A stretch of DNA of 64,000 nucleotides from Pararge aegeria (GCF_905163445.1 NC_053182.1:3410001-3474000), one strand, 5' to 3'. Counted from the first letter of the stretch, positions 21,876-31,782 are shown. The notes: generated by a model not told the origin, from the letters alone. Numbers and translations: made by a program.

Positions 21876-21987
21876 ATAGACATTGATTTGATTAAGTTAC
21901 TCACTATTAAAAGCTCATACGGTAGATGACTGGAACTACACGTAATGAAGATACATAATATCTTAGTCTATAGGCTATATGTACGTA

Positions 21988-22313
21988 CTAGCTGTTTGCC
22001 CGCGACTTCGTCAGCGTTTGTTTTTGTTTTTTTGAAAGACATGTGGCATTCAATTTAGGTGTAGTTCTACTGAATATTTATGTTGTGTATTCTTATATAA
22101 AAAAGTAAGTAAGTAATTATTTAACTCGGTTATCATTTGACAGCGTTATGGTGTAAAATCGTCCAACACTTTCGTCCCCTCTCCCAAAATAGCTGAGCTT
22201 TATTTCGGCATAAAGAGCATCCTATATTACTTCTAATACCTTCAGGACCACCTTTTGGAGTGAAAACGTACAACGTAACAAACTTACATTCGCATTTATA
22301 ATATAAGTAGGGA
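21988..22313 (-). mobile_element. H1 non-autonomous Helitron, both ends intact
   Basis: Minus-strand element reads A|TCCCTACTTATATTATAAAT.. to ..GGCAAACAGCTAG|T, flanked by A and T as expected for Helitron insertion. A GC stem-loop close to the 3' end (CGCGGGCA side) is present. It aligns end to end with 31170-31468. No Rep/helicase coding. Confidence 0.8.
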
Positions 22314-22347
22314 TGTATGCGACTTGACGTACACAAACAATGTATGG

Positions 22348-22425
22348 CGAAATCCTGCTGCGTTTTGTGTAGCGCCCGAGAGCAAACTGATGTTTGTTGA
22401 AGAACAAAAGCCAGTTAGTGCCATA
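22348..22425 (+). repeat. Unclassified repeat, copy 1
   Basis: CGTTTTGTGTAGCGCCCGAG and GAGCAAACTGATGTTTG are repeated with changes 1993 bases downstream (24340-24418). Family unknown. Confidence 0.55.
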
Positions 22426-22741
22426 GCGACTAAAATTGTTATGTTGGTGCATTTGAAAATTTAATTTGGTAGGGACACCATCGAAGGGACCGCTGTAGCA
22501 AATTTCTGAACTGCATTATTGCGTATAGATTTCCAACACTTTTCCAATTTGAAACGACATTTTTTAAAATAGATTTTTATACAGGTTTTCTTTTCTATTA
22601 AAACTTTAAGAGCCTTATTTATTAACGTTGTTCATGTATTGATTAGATATACAATGTTTTGTCTCTATCTGTCATCAGTATTTTGGCATTTGAAAGAAGA
22701 AGACAAAATATTGCGTATACAATATAACCGTTTTAAAATTA

Positions 22742-22950
22742 CAACTTTCATTTATTTCAAGTAGGCTTAATCTATAAGCAATTTTGAAAAGTTAGTTCTG
22801 TCTCTTTGTAGTGACTCCGATTAAGAAGGCAGATTCTAACGAGTAGAAGCCGAAATCTAAAATCATCAATTTACATTTAAACATTCATTTTTCTAACTTG
22901 TGAGCGGAGCCGTTTGCTTCCAAGCAACGTTGTCATAAAAAAAACCATTT
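22742..22950 (-). mobile_element. L-A LINE 3' end with ORF terminus
   Basis: The right part encodes, on the minus strand, NDNVAWKQTAPLTS before a stop; leftward is the L-A 3' UTR (rc words GCAGATTCTAACGAG, TTATTTCAAGTAGGC). Matches 26.4-26.67 kb inverted. Internal deletions near 22.81 kb. Confidence 0.75.
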
Positions 22951-22954
22951 TTTT

Positions 22955-23218
22955 TTTAACATATTGTTTAAAGTTATGCGTATAAGTAAAGTATGTTAAG
23001 TAAAATAATGCGTTTTAGTGAGGGGGTAAGTGGTTTAGAAAGAAATTAGATTTTGAAAGTTCACAAGACCAGTTTCCCACTCGAAAAAAAGGTTGCACTA
23101 ATGCAATCACTATCGTTGCAATTTTATGTATGGGTCATAAGAAACTCTAAAGCCCCAGTCAGTAGCCCGCATTGGAACAACGTGGTGGGTCTAAACTTGG
23201 ATTCTTTTTTTTTATTAA
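22955..23218. other. No gene recognised
   Basis: AT-rich sequence between LINE and SINE; a 68-codon frame starting at 23053 ends inside the SINE and is not called. Confidence 0.35.
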
Positions 23219-23219
23219 T

Positions 23220-23425
23220 TACAAGGCCCTTGACTGTTACCTCACCTGCTGTTAAATGATGATGCAGTCTAAGATGGTAAGGGCTAACCTGTAGAAAGTA
23301 AGGGGTAGGGCTGTTTTATTAAACCCATACCCCTAATCGGTTTCTACGCGACATCGAACAGGAACGCTTCGTCATTTAGCAGCACATCTTCGTCGGTATC
23401 CGTGATAGAGTAGGCTTAGCACTCG
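23220..23425 (-). mobile_element. SINE S3, head truncated
   Basis: CCCTTGACTGTTACCTCACC, GATGATGCAGTCTAAGATGG, CCCATACCCCTAATCGGTTT and ACGCGACATCGAACAGGAAC are the rc of S3 blocks in order. It abuts the TIR element at 23444. Confidence 0.8.
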
Positions 23426-23443
23426 TAACCAATGCCTTTATAT

Positions 23444-23853
23444 ACAACGTGTAAAGGAATTAAGAAATACTGTTGAAGGGTGCGTAAGTAAACTTCATAA
23501 AGAATCACCCTGTACAAAAATTTAACGAAAAGAATCATAATTATATTTCCATACAAACTAATTCAAAACATTCTAAGTGTTTACTTGTGACAACCCTATT
23601 GAAGACACCGACACCGACACGTGCATAGTACCTACGCGATGTGTACCTAATAAAGTTATAGAGTCCATTGATTTCACTCATGCATGTGATGTTAGGGCTG
23701 TATCTGATTTATTTCAATAAAAACTATGGCAATGGTTTATTCACAAACTATTAGCGTTTCTGTTTCACATATAAGTCACAGAGACAGACAGACAGTAAAT
23801 AATGTTCCTTTAAAGTCTCTAAAGTATTATTTCGGTTTTCATTTACACGTTGT
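23444..23853. mobile_element. TIR element (ACAACGTGTAA), copy 2
   Basis: ACAACGTGTAAA start and TTTACACGTTGT end, 12-base perfect inverted termini. Shares ordered internal blocks with copy 1 3.17 kb upstream but is diverged by many substitutions and small indels, so the pair is not a very recent duplication. Non-coding. Confidence 0.75.
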
Positions 23854-23859
23854 ATAAAC

Positions 23860-24335
23860 AAAAAAAAACTATAATACATATTATCGTTCCTGCCTGTAAC
23901 TAAGTAGAATGAAAACCAAAAATATGACAAGTATAAATATATGTTTGGATAAAATATATATAAATATATGTTTGAATAGATAATAGTTTAAGATAATTGT
24001 AAATATTGTTTTCATTGAAAAGTGATTTGTTAATACATAATTATATGTTTATAATCACAGCTAAAAAACAGTGATATAACAAACTAAAAGGGTAAAAAAG
24101 AGTATGACTATCATAGAGGATTCTATTTATAACAAAAGAAAAAAAATTAACAATGCCATTGCCTATACTAACTCTTAACTTTTCGCACGCCATCACACAA
24201 TACCAAAGAGTAGGGACTAGGACTCCTTCATTATGGTTAAAACATACATCAACACACACACACACATAGGCTACAAGTCCGATCCTCTTCCATTGCCTAT
24301 TTGTAGGCGTCTCGTCGTTCCGTGAGCAAACATTG
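23860..24335. other. No gene recognised; CA-type simple repeat
   Basis: AT-rich; (AC)n at 24254-24266. Nothing else is supported. Confidence 0.4.
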
Positions 24336-24339
24336 TCTT

Positions 24340-24418
24340 TCGAAGTCCTCTAACGTTTTGTGTGGCGACCGAAAGCAAACTAGTGTTTGCTGGAAGAACA
24401 AACGCCCGTCTAAACCTA
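24340..24418 (+). repeat. Unclassified repeat, copy 2
   Basis: Diverged second copy of 22348-22425 (ACGTTTTGTGTGGCGACCG, GCAAACTAGTGTTTGC). Confidence 0.55.
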
Positions 24419-24594
24419 CATTGTGACTGGAATCACTGTTCTAAGGCAACAATGAACATGTCTAAAAGCAAAGACGAACTAAATACATCTATACAAATAA
24501 AATAAAACTAAAGAGGCCATTTTTTATTTAAAAGGACGAGGTCCAATAATCTATTGTAATAGTGTTCCAATAATCTATGGTCAGGGATATAAGG

Positions 24595-24905
24595 ACTGCC
24601 TCGTTGGTATAATGGTTAGCATGTTTAACTACCTATCACGATGTCCTGGGTTCGAATGCCGGGTCGGGCCAGAAATTGTTAGGTATTGTGTTTTTTCTAT
24701 TAAGGAATTTTCAGTACCATCCCGGAGTTAGGAAATTGGCGGTGTCAACCCTCGTGCCTCGGAGAGCACGTTAACTTACTTGCGACAATAGTCATAAAAG
24801 ACCACCAACCCACATTAGAGCAGCGTGGTGGTTCTATACTCTAAACCATCTCTCCTGTGAGAAGGGGGCCCGTGCCCAACATTGGGTAGTAATAAGCCGC
24901 GGTTG
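24595..24905 (+). mobile_element. SINE S4, near full length
   Basis: tRNA-like head CTGCCTCGTTGGTATAATGG (A box) and CTGGGTTCGAATGCCGGG (B box), then GAAATTGTTAGGTATT, CGGAGAGCACGTTAAC, AGCGTGGTGGTT and ATCTCTCCTGTGAGAAGG, ending near TTGATGATAG. The head folds partly like a tRNA but the anticodon region is disrupted, so it is not called a tRNA gene. Confidence 0.75.
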
Positions 24906-24924
24906 ATGATAGTTCTTGCTTTTA

Positions 24925-25204
24925 AATAAAATAAAATAAATAAATAAAATAAATATATTACGACAATGTACACATCGCCATCTAGCCCCAAAGTAACCGT
25001 AGCTTGTGTTATGGGTACTAAGATGACTGTTGAATATTTTTTATAAATAATATACATAAATACTTAGAATATACATATAAACACCCAGACACTGAAAAAC
25101 ATTCATGCTCATCACACGAACATTTTCCAGTTGTGGGAATTGAACCCACGGCCTTGGACTCAGAAAGCAGGATCGCTGCAAACTGCGCCAATCGGCCGTC
25201 AAAT
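24925..25204 (-). mobile_element. SINE S1, full length
   Basis: Left: AATAAATAAAATAAATAT tail rc; then CGCCATCTAGCCCCAAAG; right end: GGGAATTGAACCCACGGCC (B box rc with one change) and TGCGCCAATCGGCCGTC. Complete head-to-tail. The two open frames on the minus strand are SINE sequence. Confidence 0.9.
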
Positions 25205-25740
25205 TTAGATAAATAACAGTTCGAAATTGTCATAAAAGGTACGCAGTGTCAACCACAATATCAGATGTGTATACATTTAAGTTCAAATAATGTCACGGGT
25301 TAATTGTGGCAACAGCAAAAAGTTATGCTCCAGCAGAATATTAAAACAGTTCACACACAAGTTGAAAGCTTACACACACAAACACACACCCAACGTGTAA
25401 ATGCGGTGTCAAGTCATTACAATTAGGGTTGTCAATTTCCTTCTAAAGTTACACCTATATGATACTGAAATTTACTAGAACTGAAATTAAAAGCACTTAT
25501 GTAAGTGGAGTAATTATTAGTGATATTTTATACTAACGTTTTCCCATTACCCCCTTTCTAAATACTCATATATATATAAATATTCCATTTAAGAATAACT
25601 TTTGGCTTTTGTTTACTCTAATTACCGTATAAATTGAAAGAAAGTGGCTTAATTAAAAACCATTGTTACCAGGACGAAATAAAAAGAAAAGTCTAATTGT
25701 ACTACTAAATTATGAACTCAGATATTAACCACGTATGCAC
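25205..25740. other. No gene recognised; short AC-rich tract
   Basis: ACACACACAAACACACACC at 25372-25390; otherwise unique AT-rich sequence. Confidence 0.35.
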
Positions 25741-25744
25741 TTTA

Positions 25745-26005
25745 AACTGCGAAAATGTTCTCTTACAACAATAGAATGGCATTGCGACATGAATTTCGGG
25801 CGCCATTAAAACTGCTTGCACTATCCTCGCCATTCTATCCGGAAACGCCCGATGCATTTGTCCGCGAAACCAAGTTATTTGCTCTACGGAACCGGACGCC
25901 TGGTCCGGTCGTATTGTTCTTGACCGGCCACGTCCCACGGAACCACTCCGTTCCGTGCCTCGTAAAGATGCCTTTATTGCTAAGCTTGCGTGTGTGCGTG
26001 TAATT
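25745..26005. other. GC-richer unique island, function unknown
   Basis: Contains CACGGAACCACTCCGTTCCGTG-like dyad (arms CACGGAA and TTCCGTG near 25935-25956) and overlapping open frames on both strands (82 codons plus, 77 minus) without recognisable motifs. Candidate regulatory or diverged coding sequence. Confidence 0.25.
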
Positions 26006-26009
26006 TATG

Positions 26010-26345
26010 CGTTCGAAAACCCGGGAAAGAAATTGTTTTGTTGTTTTTTACTAGACTTTTCTTTTCATACTATTCCATTGGAAATAAGGCTAGCATGTTT
26101 CTTGTGAATAGTTTTTACAAGTTTTTTTTTAATGTAATTTATTTTAAGTTTAAACTTTGCGTGTTTGCTATCTGTTTTTTGTTTTAAGCAAAACAATAAC
26201 TTTCATAAATTTTACAATTATTACGTGGTTATTGCTAGACCTATTTACTCGTAGTTTAAGTAAATTTGTAACGTCAATGTGATATCAGCAAATCGTCTTA
26301 GGAAAGTACAGAAAACCATTGTGGGGCTAAGTTTATGCTTTTATA
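26010..26345. other. No gene recognised
   Basis: T-rich sequence with no supported feature. Confidence 0.35.
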
Positions 26346-26349
26346 GCAT

Positions 26350-26670
26350 GATACGGAAGTATATATTAGATTTACCATTACATAAGTTTAAAGAATGTAT
26401 AAAAACACATTTAATACATCGAGGTTAGTATGCTATTGATGAATTCCTTAATGACAACGTTTCTTGGAAGCAAGCCCCTCCGCTTTTATCTCACACAAGA
26501 TACTACAATGTTTTTTAAATTGTAAAATGATGTTGGGAAAGAGCAACTGCTGAGTTTTTAGCAATCTGCCTTCCGAACCGGTGATAGAATCACTACAAAC
26601 AGACATACTTAACGTTTCTAAAGTGCCTATGTTACACTTATTTCAAATAAATGATTGAATTTCAGAGTTC
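26350..26670 (+). pseudogene. L-A LINE: RT ORF C-terminus plus 3' UTR
   Basis: Coding remnant reads FKECIKTHLIHRG, a stop, then YAIDEFLNDNVSWKQAPPLL. Next comes the L-A 3' UTR: GGGAAAGAGCAACTGCTGAG, CTTCCGAACCGGTGATAG, CACTACAAACAGACATACTT, ending TTTCAAATAAATG. This is the most complete L-A end in the window. The sequence of a basic C-terminal tail and DEFLN motif is typical of insect CR1/Jockey-group LINEs (inference). Confidence 0.8.
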
Positions 26671-26679
26671 GTAGGTAAA

Positions 26680-26900
26680 TTAACTATGCTCATTTGTCGT
26701 TGTATAGGAATAAAGTATGGACGTTAGCTATGTCTACAAATATTACGTAATTATTTAAAATAAAGTAACAAGATATTTTAGGAAATAAGCAATTTTTTTT
26801 AGCAAGGGATTTTAGGTGGATACCTATCGTTTTACTTAGATCATCGTTGCGTAGTCAGCGTAATCGGTTAACTTTCATAGTTTCACCTGGGCATATTTTC
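26680..26900. other. No gene recognised
   Basis: No supported feature. Confidence 0.3.
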
Positions 26901-26904
26901 TTAG

Positions 26905-27005
26905 ACTCGAACCTAGAAAATATTCATCATCAAGAACAGACTAGTTGATAGTCTGTTCTCGGTATTTGAACCCAAGACCTCGTGATCCATAACTGAATAT
27001 GCTAC
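26905..27005 (-). mobile_element. tRNA-like SINE head
   Basis: TATTTGAACCCAAGACCTCG and GTGATCCATAACTGAATATG form the rc of a B box plus anticodon-like region similar to S4 heads. The body is not recognisable. Confidence 0.4.
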
Positions 27006-27059
27006 CATCCAGACTGACTAGGCAGATATAAAGTATGTTTTAAACGGTTTAAAAATAAA

Positions 27060-27200
27060 GAAAACGCATTATTTCACTCCGCATACCGCTGCATGTCACG
27101 GGCGGATGTTTCGGCCATTCCGCGCACATCTTGCTGAATTATTTGCACAAAATGGCGGCCTCGCGACGCCACTTACGAGCGTGCATTGTGCCCTAACGTT
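27060..27200. other. GC-richer unique island with AAAATGGCGG
   Basis: CACGGGCGGATGTTTCGGCC, AAAATGGCGGCC at 27149-27160 and TCGCGACGCC. No gene start supported. Confidence 0.25.
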
Positions 27201-27379
27201 CAGGAAATGGATGTGAGCATTGTTGCGACATAAAACCACTAATTTTTGCACTAAAAACCTCTATTTAATCTCACGAGCGGTTTTTTAATAACTTCCATTT
27301 TGATTTCGAAAATCTTAATACATTTTATGTGGGTAGGACAATGAATTCAAATGCAGCTATTTTTCATTGTATAGTTTGG

Positions 27380-27685
27380 CGGAAGCGTTGCTAGCCTAGT
27401 GGCTCGGTTCCCCTGAAAGGGAGCCGATTTCGATCCCCGGCATGCCACTGTTACTTTTCGGAGTTATGTGCGTTTTAAACTTGAGCAATTAAAATATCAC
27501 TTTCTTTAACAGTGAAGGAAGACATCTTGAGGAAACCTGAGAGTTCTCCATAACGTTCTCAAAGGCGTTTGAAGTCTACCAATCCCCACTTGACCAGCGT
27601 GGTGGGCTACGGCCTAAACCCTTCTCATTCTGAGAGGAGACCCGTGCCGTGTAAGGGCCGGTAATTGTCGATAATGATGAGTCTG
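27380..27685 (+). mobile_element. SINE S2, near full length
   Basis: GGAAGCGTTGCTAGCCTAGTGG head, TTCGATCCCCGG B box, AAATATCACTTTCTTTAAC, AGAGTTCTCCATAACG, CCAGCGTGGTGGGCTACGG, GACCCGTGCCGTG and a GATAATGATGA end. Diverged in the head. Confidence 0.8.
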
Positions 27686-27689
27686 GTGA

Positions 27690-28155
27690 TAACTAATCCG
27701 CCAATCTAAAACTAAAGATACTAGGGTACCATACATCCCAAAAGGTTGCATCGTGTATAGTTGCTTCGTTTTCCGAATGAGCTTCGAAGTATTTGGAGGC
27801 AAAATGTTTATAAAGAATAGCCTACCGGCTGTCTTTTACCCGGCTGTTGCGGTGTTCGGATTGTCGGTCACATGTGTAGCGACCACGTGCACGTTGCGGC
27901 TTCCAATGATTAGCTAAGCCTACACTCCAGTGAGATGAATTCAACCATTGATATTGAGACCTAGTGTGCAATTCATTTCTAGAATCCCTGCTAATATGAT
28001 CCGAAAGTGTATTTGTTGGTTTGTCCTTCTATCAGGCTAGAACAGATCTTTATAAATTGATGATTCATTCTTTGCAAAAAGATCGCTTATGTGCGTGGAG
28101 AGTGTCATGATATTTTTGCCTTCAATTTTTGAATCTCACGTTATGCCACTCGTAA
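27690..28155. other. No gene recognised
   Basis: Unique-looking sequence; nothing supported. Confidence 0.3.
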
Positions 28156-28159
28156 CATG

Positions 28160-28490
28160 AATTGGAAGTAGTTAAGCAGAATTTACTAAACCCACTTCTT
28201 CTTTCCCTGGGCTTGTCTCCATACTTGGTCGGCTGGAACCTTCCGTTGTACGTATTGCCACTGGTACGGCTCCCTGGCTACGGTCACTCCAGCCAGCCCA
28301 GCTCACTCCAGAAGCTTAGCAGGCCGCCCAAGTCGCCAAGTGCTTCAGAGATGACGCTGGGGAGCCAAGGTATGCTGCGCGTTGCTCTGCTGCTCCTCTA
28401 CATCGGAGCAATACGTGTGTCGGTGTTTCATCTGCCTCCGTGCATGCTCTGCACAGAGGACAGTCGGTTATACCTAAAATAAAATAAATT
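28160..28490 (-). pseudogene. LINE C-terminal CCHC-like region and 3' UTR
   Basis: On the minus strand ITDCPLCRACTEADETPTHV is followed by LLRCRGAAEQRAAYLG, a C-x2-C..H..C arrangement usual at the end of LINE proteins. A frameshift then restores LGDLGGLLSFWSELGWLE and a stop. Next comes a UTR with GTACAACGGAAGGTTCCAGC and AAGCCCAGGGAAAG. These features are familiar from insect R1/Jockey-type elements. It is frameshifted and 5'-truncated. The plus-strand 106-codon frame is antisense. Confidence 0.75.
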
Positions 28491-28494
28491 ATAT

Positions 28495-29180
28495 ATATTT
28501 TTATATATATAATATATAGGTTATACCTAAAATGCTAAACCCACAAACTATATAGTTACTAACTCATAGTTTGTGGTTAACTGACGTTTTGGTCATTTTA
28601 TCGAACAAAAAGAAGATACTTATATTAATATGTGATTTCGTTACCAGTTTAAACACTTTTATCTTAGGACACTTCATCTTACTTGGATATTTTTTGCAAA
28701 ATGAGAGTTCTTGCTCATTGCTCCATTTATGTACCAATAAAACATTTTTTTTTGGTCGCGTCCTTTCTGCTTCTACTTCCAATTAACTATACATAATTCT
28801 AGGGACAGGTTTCCCTTTTCGTTTCATACAAGAAGACTAATCGAAACCCTGAAAAACCCTTGACCATTGCAAAAACGCGGATTATTTGAAACTAAGAAAG
28901 ATATCGCATTAATTTCTTATCTTTGTTGGCAAAATCAAAAAATCGGAACATAAATATGATTAACACGTCATATTTTTGTCATAGAAAGCACAACATGAAT
29001 ATTTTGCTTACTATGTTAACACTTTATCGTCATCACTAGGTGCCATCTTCAAATTGAAGTTTGAAGGTCAACCGATGGAAAATCGTACGATAATGTGTCA
29101 ACTTCTTAATTTCCGAATAGGTATGTCCACTCACTTATATAGTCGAACCACTTCTTCCTCCGCATCCCAGGAGCTCTTTT
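28495..29180. other. No gene recognised; small inverted repeats
   Basis: TATATATTTTTATATATATA microsatellite at 28490-28515, duplicated GGTTATACCTAAAAT (28466 and 28519) and an 11-base hairpin CCACAAACTAT/ATAGTTTGTGG near 28550-28577. No gene supported. Confidence 0.4.
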
Positions 29181-29181
29181 T

Positions 29182-29226
29182 TTGAAGGCAAAATTTTGCC
29201 TTCAAGGTTCAACCTTGAAGGCAAAA
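29182..29226. repeat. Two overlapping palindromes
   Basis: 29182-29205 is a perfect 24-base palindrome without spacer (TTGAAGGCAAAA then its complement). 29194-29226 is a second palindrome with 16-base arms around one base. The 12-mer TTGAAGGCAAAA thus occurs as forward, reverse, forward. Confidence 0.9.
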
Positions 29227-29366
29227 CTCGTAAGGGGGCCCTCTCTGTAGATGAAAGAGAAATCCGAAAAACACTTAACATGTTGTACATTGTTGTTTTG
29301 GTTCACATTTATTATGTTGTTACTGAATATGTAAACGATTGTATTTTATTGGGTAGTAAATACTCA

Positions 29367-29569
29367 TATAAATAAATATACTACGACAATACACACATCG
29401 CCATCTAGCCCCAAAGTAAGCTTAGCTTGTGTTATGGGTACTCAGATGACTGATGAATATTTTGATGAATAATATACGTAAATACTTATGATATACATAT
29501 AGACACTGAAAAACATTCATGTTCATTGGACTCAGAAAGCAGGGTCGCTGCCCACTGCGCCAGTCGGCC
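29367..29569 (-). mobile_element. SINE S1, B box deleted
   Basis: It runs from an AAATAAATATACTACGAC tail to CACTGCGCCAGTCGGCC at the head. The B-box segment and its neighbourhood are missing (ATGTTCATTGGACTCAG junction). Confidence 0.85.
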
Positions 29570-29574
29570 TACAA

Positions 29575-30085
29575 TATTATAATACCTCTACCTAGCTCGG
29601 ATGATTGCGTCCGAGCCTATTATCCTTCCTAGGTCTAGGAAAAATACTATGTTTTCCAGCTGCCTTATGACACATACAACACGAAGGTATCCTTTCTGTA
29701 GTTTAATTAGTTCTTTAAAATAAATAGAGTACATTTCGTTTGTAAACCAACTATGTAAGAGAGTTGTATTTTTCCTATTATTCCCGTGATAGTAAAGAAG
29801 ATTTATTAACCGACGTAACTAGAATTGTTATCTCAACATCGCATGTCGGAGCGACTTGTAATTGGTGCGTACACGCTACACTACCCTTCAGATATCGACT
29901 GGCCGGAGTAGAGGCCTGCGATTGATTAATCGAACTTGTCGGCACGGATCGGGCTTAATTGAAAAGTCAACGTCTTCCTTACCCGTCCGGTCCTCAGTCA
30001 GATCACACGACATGTGAACCATTTATTTCGGTACTTTTGTCGGCAATTAATGCCTCATTAACGCGTTGTTTTTCACATTCAACGC
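29575..30085. other. No gene recognised; moderately GC-rich unique part
   Basis: 29800-30060 is unique and more GC-rich (GTCGGAGCGACTTG, GGCACGGATCGGGC). No exon signal recognised. Confidence 0.3.
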
Positions 30086-30094
30086 AAAAACGAT

Positions 30095-30480
30095 GGGGTT
30101 TTATAAGTTTGTCGTGTCTGTTTGTGTGTGCCTGACTGTCTCTAGCAACGTATTTTCCGAACGATTAAACCGTTTTAGTTTTTTATTTTTGTTTAAAAGT
30201 TGAATTAGTCAGGAGTGTTCTATGTTAGATAAAAATCTGTCCAAGATGGCCGCCGCCACAAAATGATAGATATTGGCATAATATTTTTCACAACTCAATA
30301 TGCTTATCAAATTAAAGGGCTTGACTAGCCGAATAATATACACTATAACAAATACCAAATCCAAGATGGCCATCAGCACAAAATAGCGAATCACATATTT
30401 TTTTGATAACTCCTTCAATATGAGCATCAAATGAAAGTGCTTGACTAGTAGAATAATGTACAGAATAGTAAGTAGGATTG
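30095..30480 (-). repeat. Repeat with two 120-base tandem units (CCAAGATGGC)
   Basis: CCAAGATGGCCGCCGCCACA at 30241 and CCAAGATGGCCATCAGCACA at 30361 start tandem units of exactly 120 bases sharing CTCAATATG, AGGGCTTGACTAG and GAATAATNTACA. The left flank (CGAACGATTAAACCGTTTTA) is the inverted counterpart of the 7.94 and 33.07 kb repeats. Probably a non-autonomous element. Confidence 0.65.
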
Positions 30481-30577
30481 TTTAATTTTTTTTATTTTTT
30501 TTATGTTAGTGCATATTTTGGTAAAATAACCCTTATTTATCTCCACTGTACCCACTAGTGGGACCATAAACACGGTA

Positions 30578-30843
30578 ATAAATAAGACGGTGTGTATTGT
30601 CTGCCATCTAGTCCCAAAGTAAGCGTAGCTTATTACTACTACATACTACATTTATTATGGGTACTAAGATAACTGATGAATTATTTTATGAATAATATAC
30701 ACAAATACTTATAATATATAGATAAACACCCAGACACTGAAAAACATTTATGTTTAACACACAAACATTGTCCATTTTTGGGAATCGAATACACAGCCTT
30801 GGACTCAGAAAGCACGGTAGCTGTCCACTGCGCTAATCGGCCA
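30578..30843 (-). mobile_element. SINE S1 with an internal insertion
   Basis: CTGCCATCTAGTCCCAAAG, AACTGATGAATTATTTTATG, AACACCCAGACACTGAAA, GGGAATCGAATACACAGCC and GCGCTAATCGGCC appear in order. About 27 extra bases (TTACTACTACATACTACA region) interrupt the AGCTTGTGTTATGGG block. Confidence 0.85.
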
Positions 30844-30859
30844 TAACTTAGTAGTTCAG

Positions 30860-31140
30860 TAACTTTATGGTAATGATATAACAAAGTTACTGATCATTGC
30901 GACGCGACGCCGAGAAAATTCGTTAGTTTCACCATACAGCAACATCCATACTCCGTATGCCACATGTCCAATACAGCCGTTAGAGCCAAATGCCGATTGC
31001 ACTGCGGCAGTTATTAATCTAATCGCTGGGAACGACCGCTGGCTATTCAGGCCCGATGTTTCAATAAGCGCGGTAAACAATTCACGAGATTTGAGCTGCC
31101 CAATGTTGCTATATAACTTGTTTGTCTGTGGCATGTCAAT
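30860..31140. other. Unique segment, 89-codon minus frame not assigned
   Basis: Moderately GC-rich and non-repetitive. The minus frame at 31134-30865 reads from MPQTNKLYSNIGQLKSRELF but shows no known domain. It could be chance. Confidence 0.25.
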
Positions 31141-31169
31141 TCAAAGATTTTATTTAATCCCTATCCCTA

Positions 31170-31468
31170 TCCCTACTTACTAATATTATAAATGTGAATG
31201 TAAGTTTGTTTGTTACGCTTTCACGCAAAAACTACTAAACCGATCATCACGAAACTTTGTACACATATTGCTGAAGGTATTAGAAGTAATAAAGGATGCT
31301 TTTTATCTCGAAATTAAGCTCAGTTCTCTCGGGAGACGGGACGAAAGTGTTTGACGATTTTACACTAGGCTTAGCTATCCTAAATACATAAAGTGCTGCC
31401 ACATTTATGAGGCACATGTCTTTCGAAAAACAAAAACAAAAGCGGACAAAGTCGCTGGCAACAGCTAG
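31170..31468 (+). mobile_element. H1 non-autonomous Helitron, both ends intact
   Basis: A|TCCCTACTTACTAATATTAT at the 5' side and GGCAACAGCTAG|T at the 3' side, with host A (31169) and T (31469): the standard Helitron junction. CGCAAAAACTACTAAACCG and GACGAAAGTGTTTGACGATT are shared with 21988-22313 on the other strand. Directly followed by S1. Confidence 0.85.
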
Positions 31469-31469
31469 T

Positions 31470-31782
31470 AAATAAATTAATGTTACACACATCACCGTCG
31501 AGCCCCGATGTAAGCGTAGCTTTTGTTTCGGGTTCTAAGATGACTGATCATTTTTTTTTATTGTTCGAATTAAATTACAACAAACTTTTTACAACAACAT
31601 CAGCCATCCTCTTGGAAACTAATCCTCAATATAATACATAAATGCTTAAAATATACATATAATCCGCTCAGAAACTGAAATACATTAATGTTCAACACCC
31701 AAATATGTTTCAGTTGTGGGAATCGAACCCACGGCCTCGGACTCGGAAAGCAGGGTCGCTGCCCACTGCGCTAATCGGCCTT
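31470..31782 (-). mobile_element. SINE S1 interrupted by about 75 bases
   Basis: AATAAATTAATG tail side, then ACCGTCGAGCCCCGATG, an insert around 31550-31628 with ACAACAACATCAGCC, then CTTAAAATATACATATAATC, GGGAATCGAACCCACGGCC and GCGCTAATCGGCC. The source of the insert is unknown. Confidence 0.8.

Noticed and set aside
24597..24670. tRNA gene (GCCTCGTTGGTATAATGG..GGTTCGAATGCC)
   Set aside because: Head of an S4 SINE; disrupted anticodon arm and linked to a repeated body also seen at 61.3-61.5 kb.
28162..28482. 106-codon plus-strand frame
   Set aside because: Antisense of the LINE C-terminal CCHC-like region and 3' UTR.
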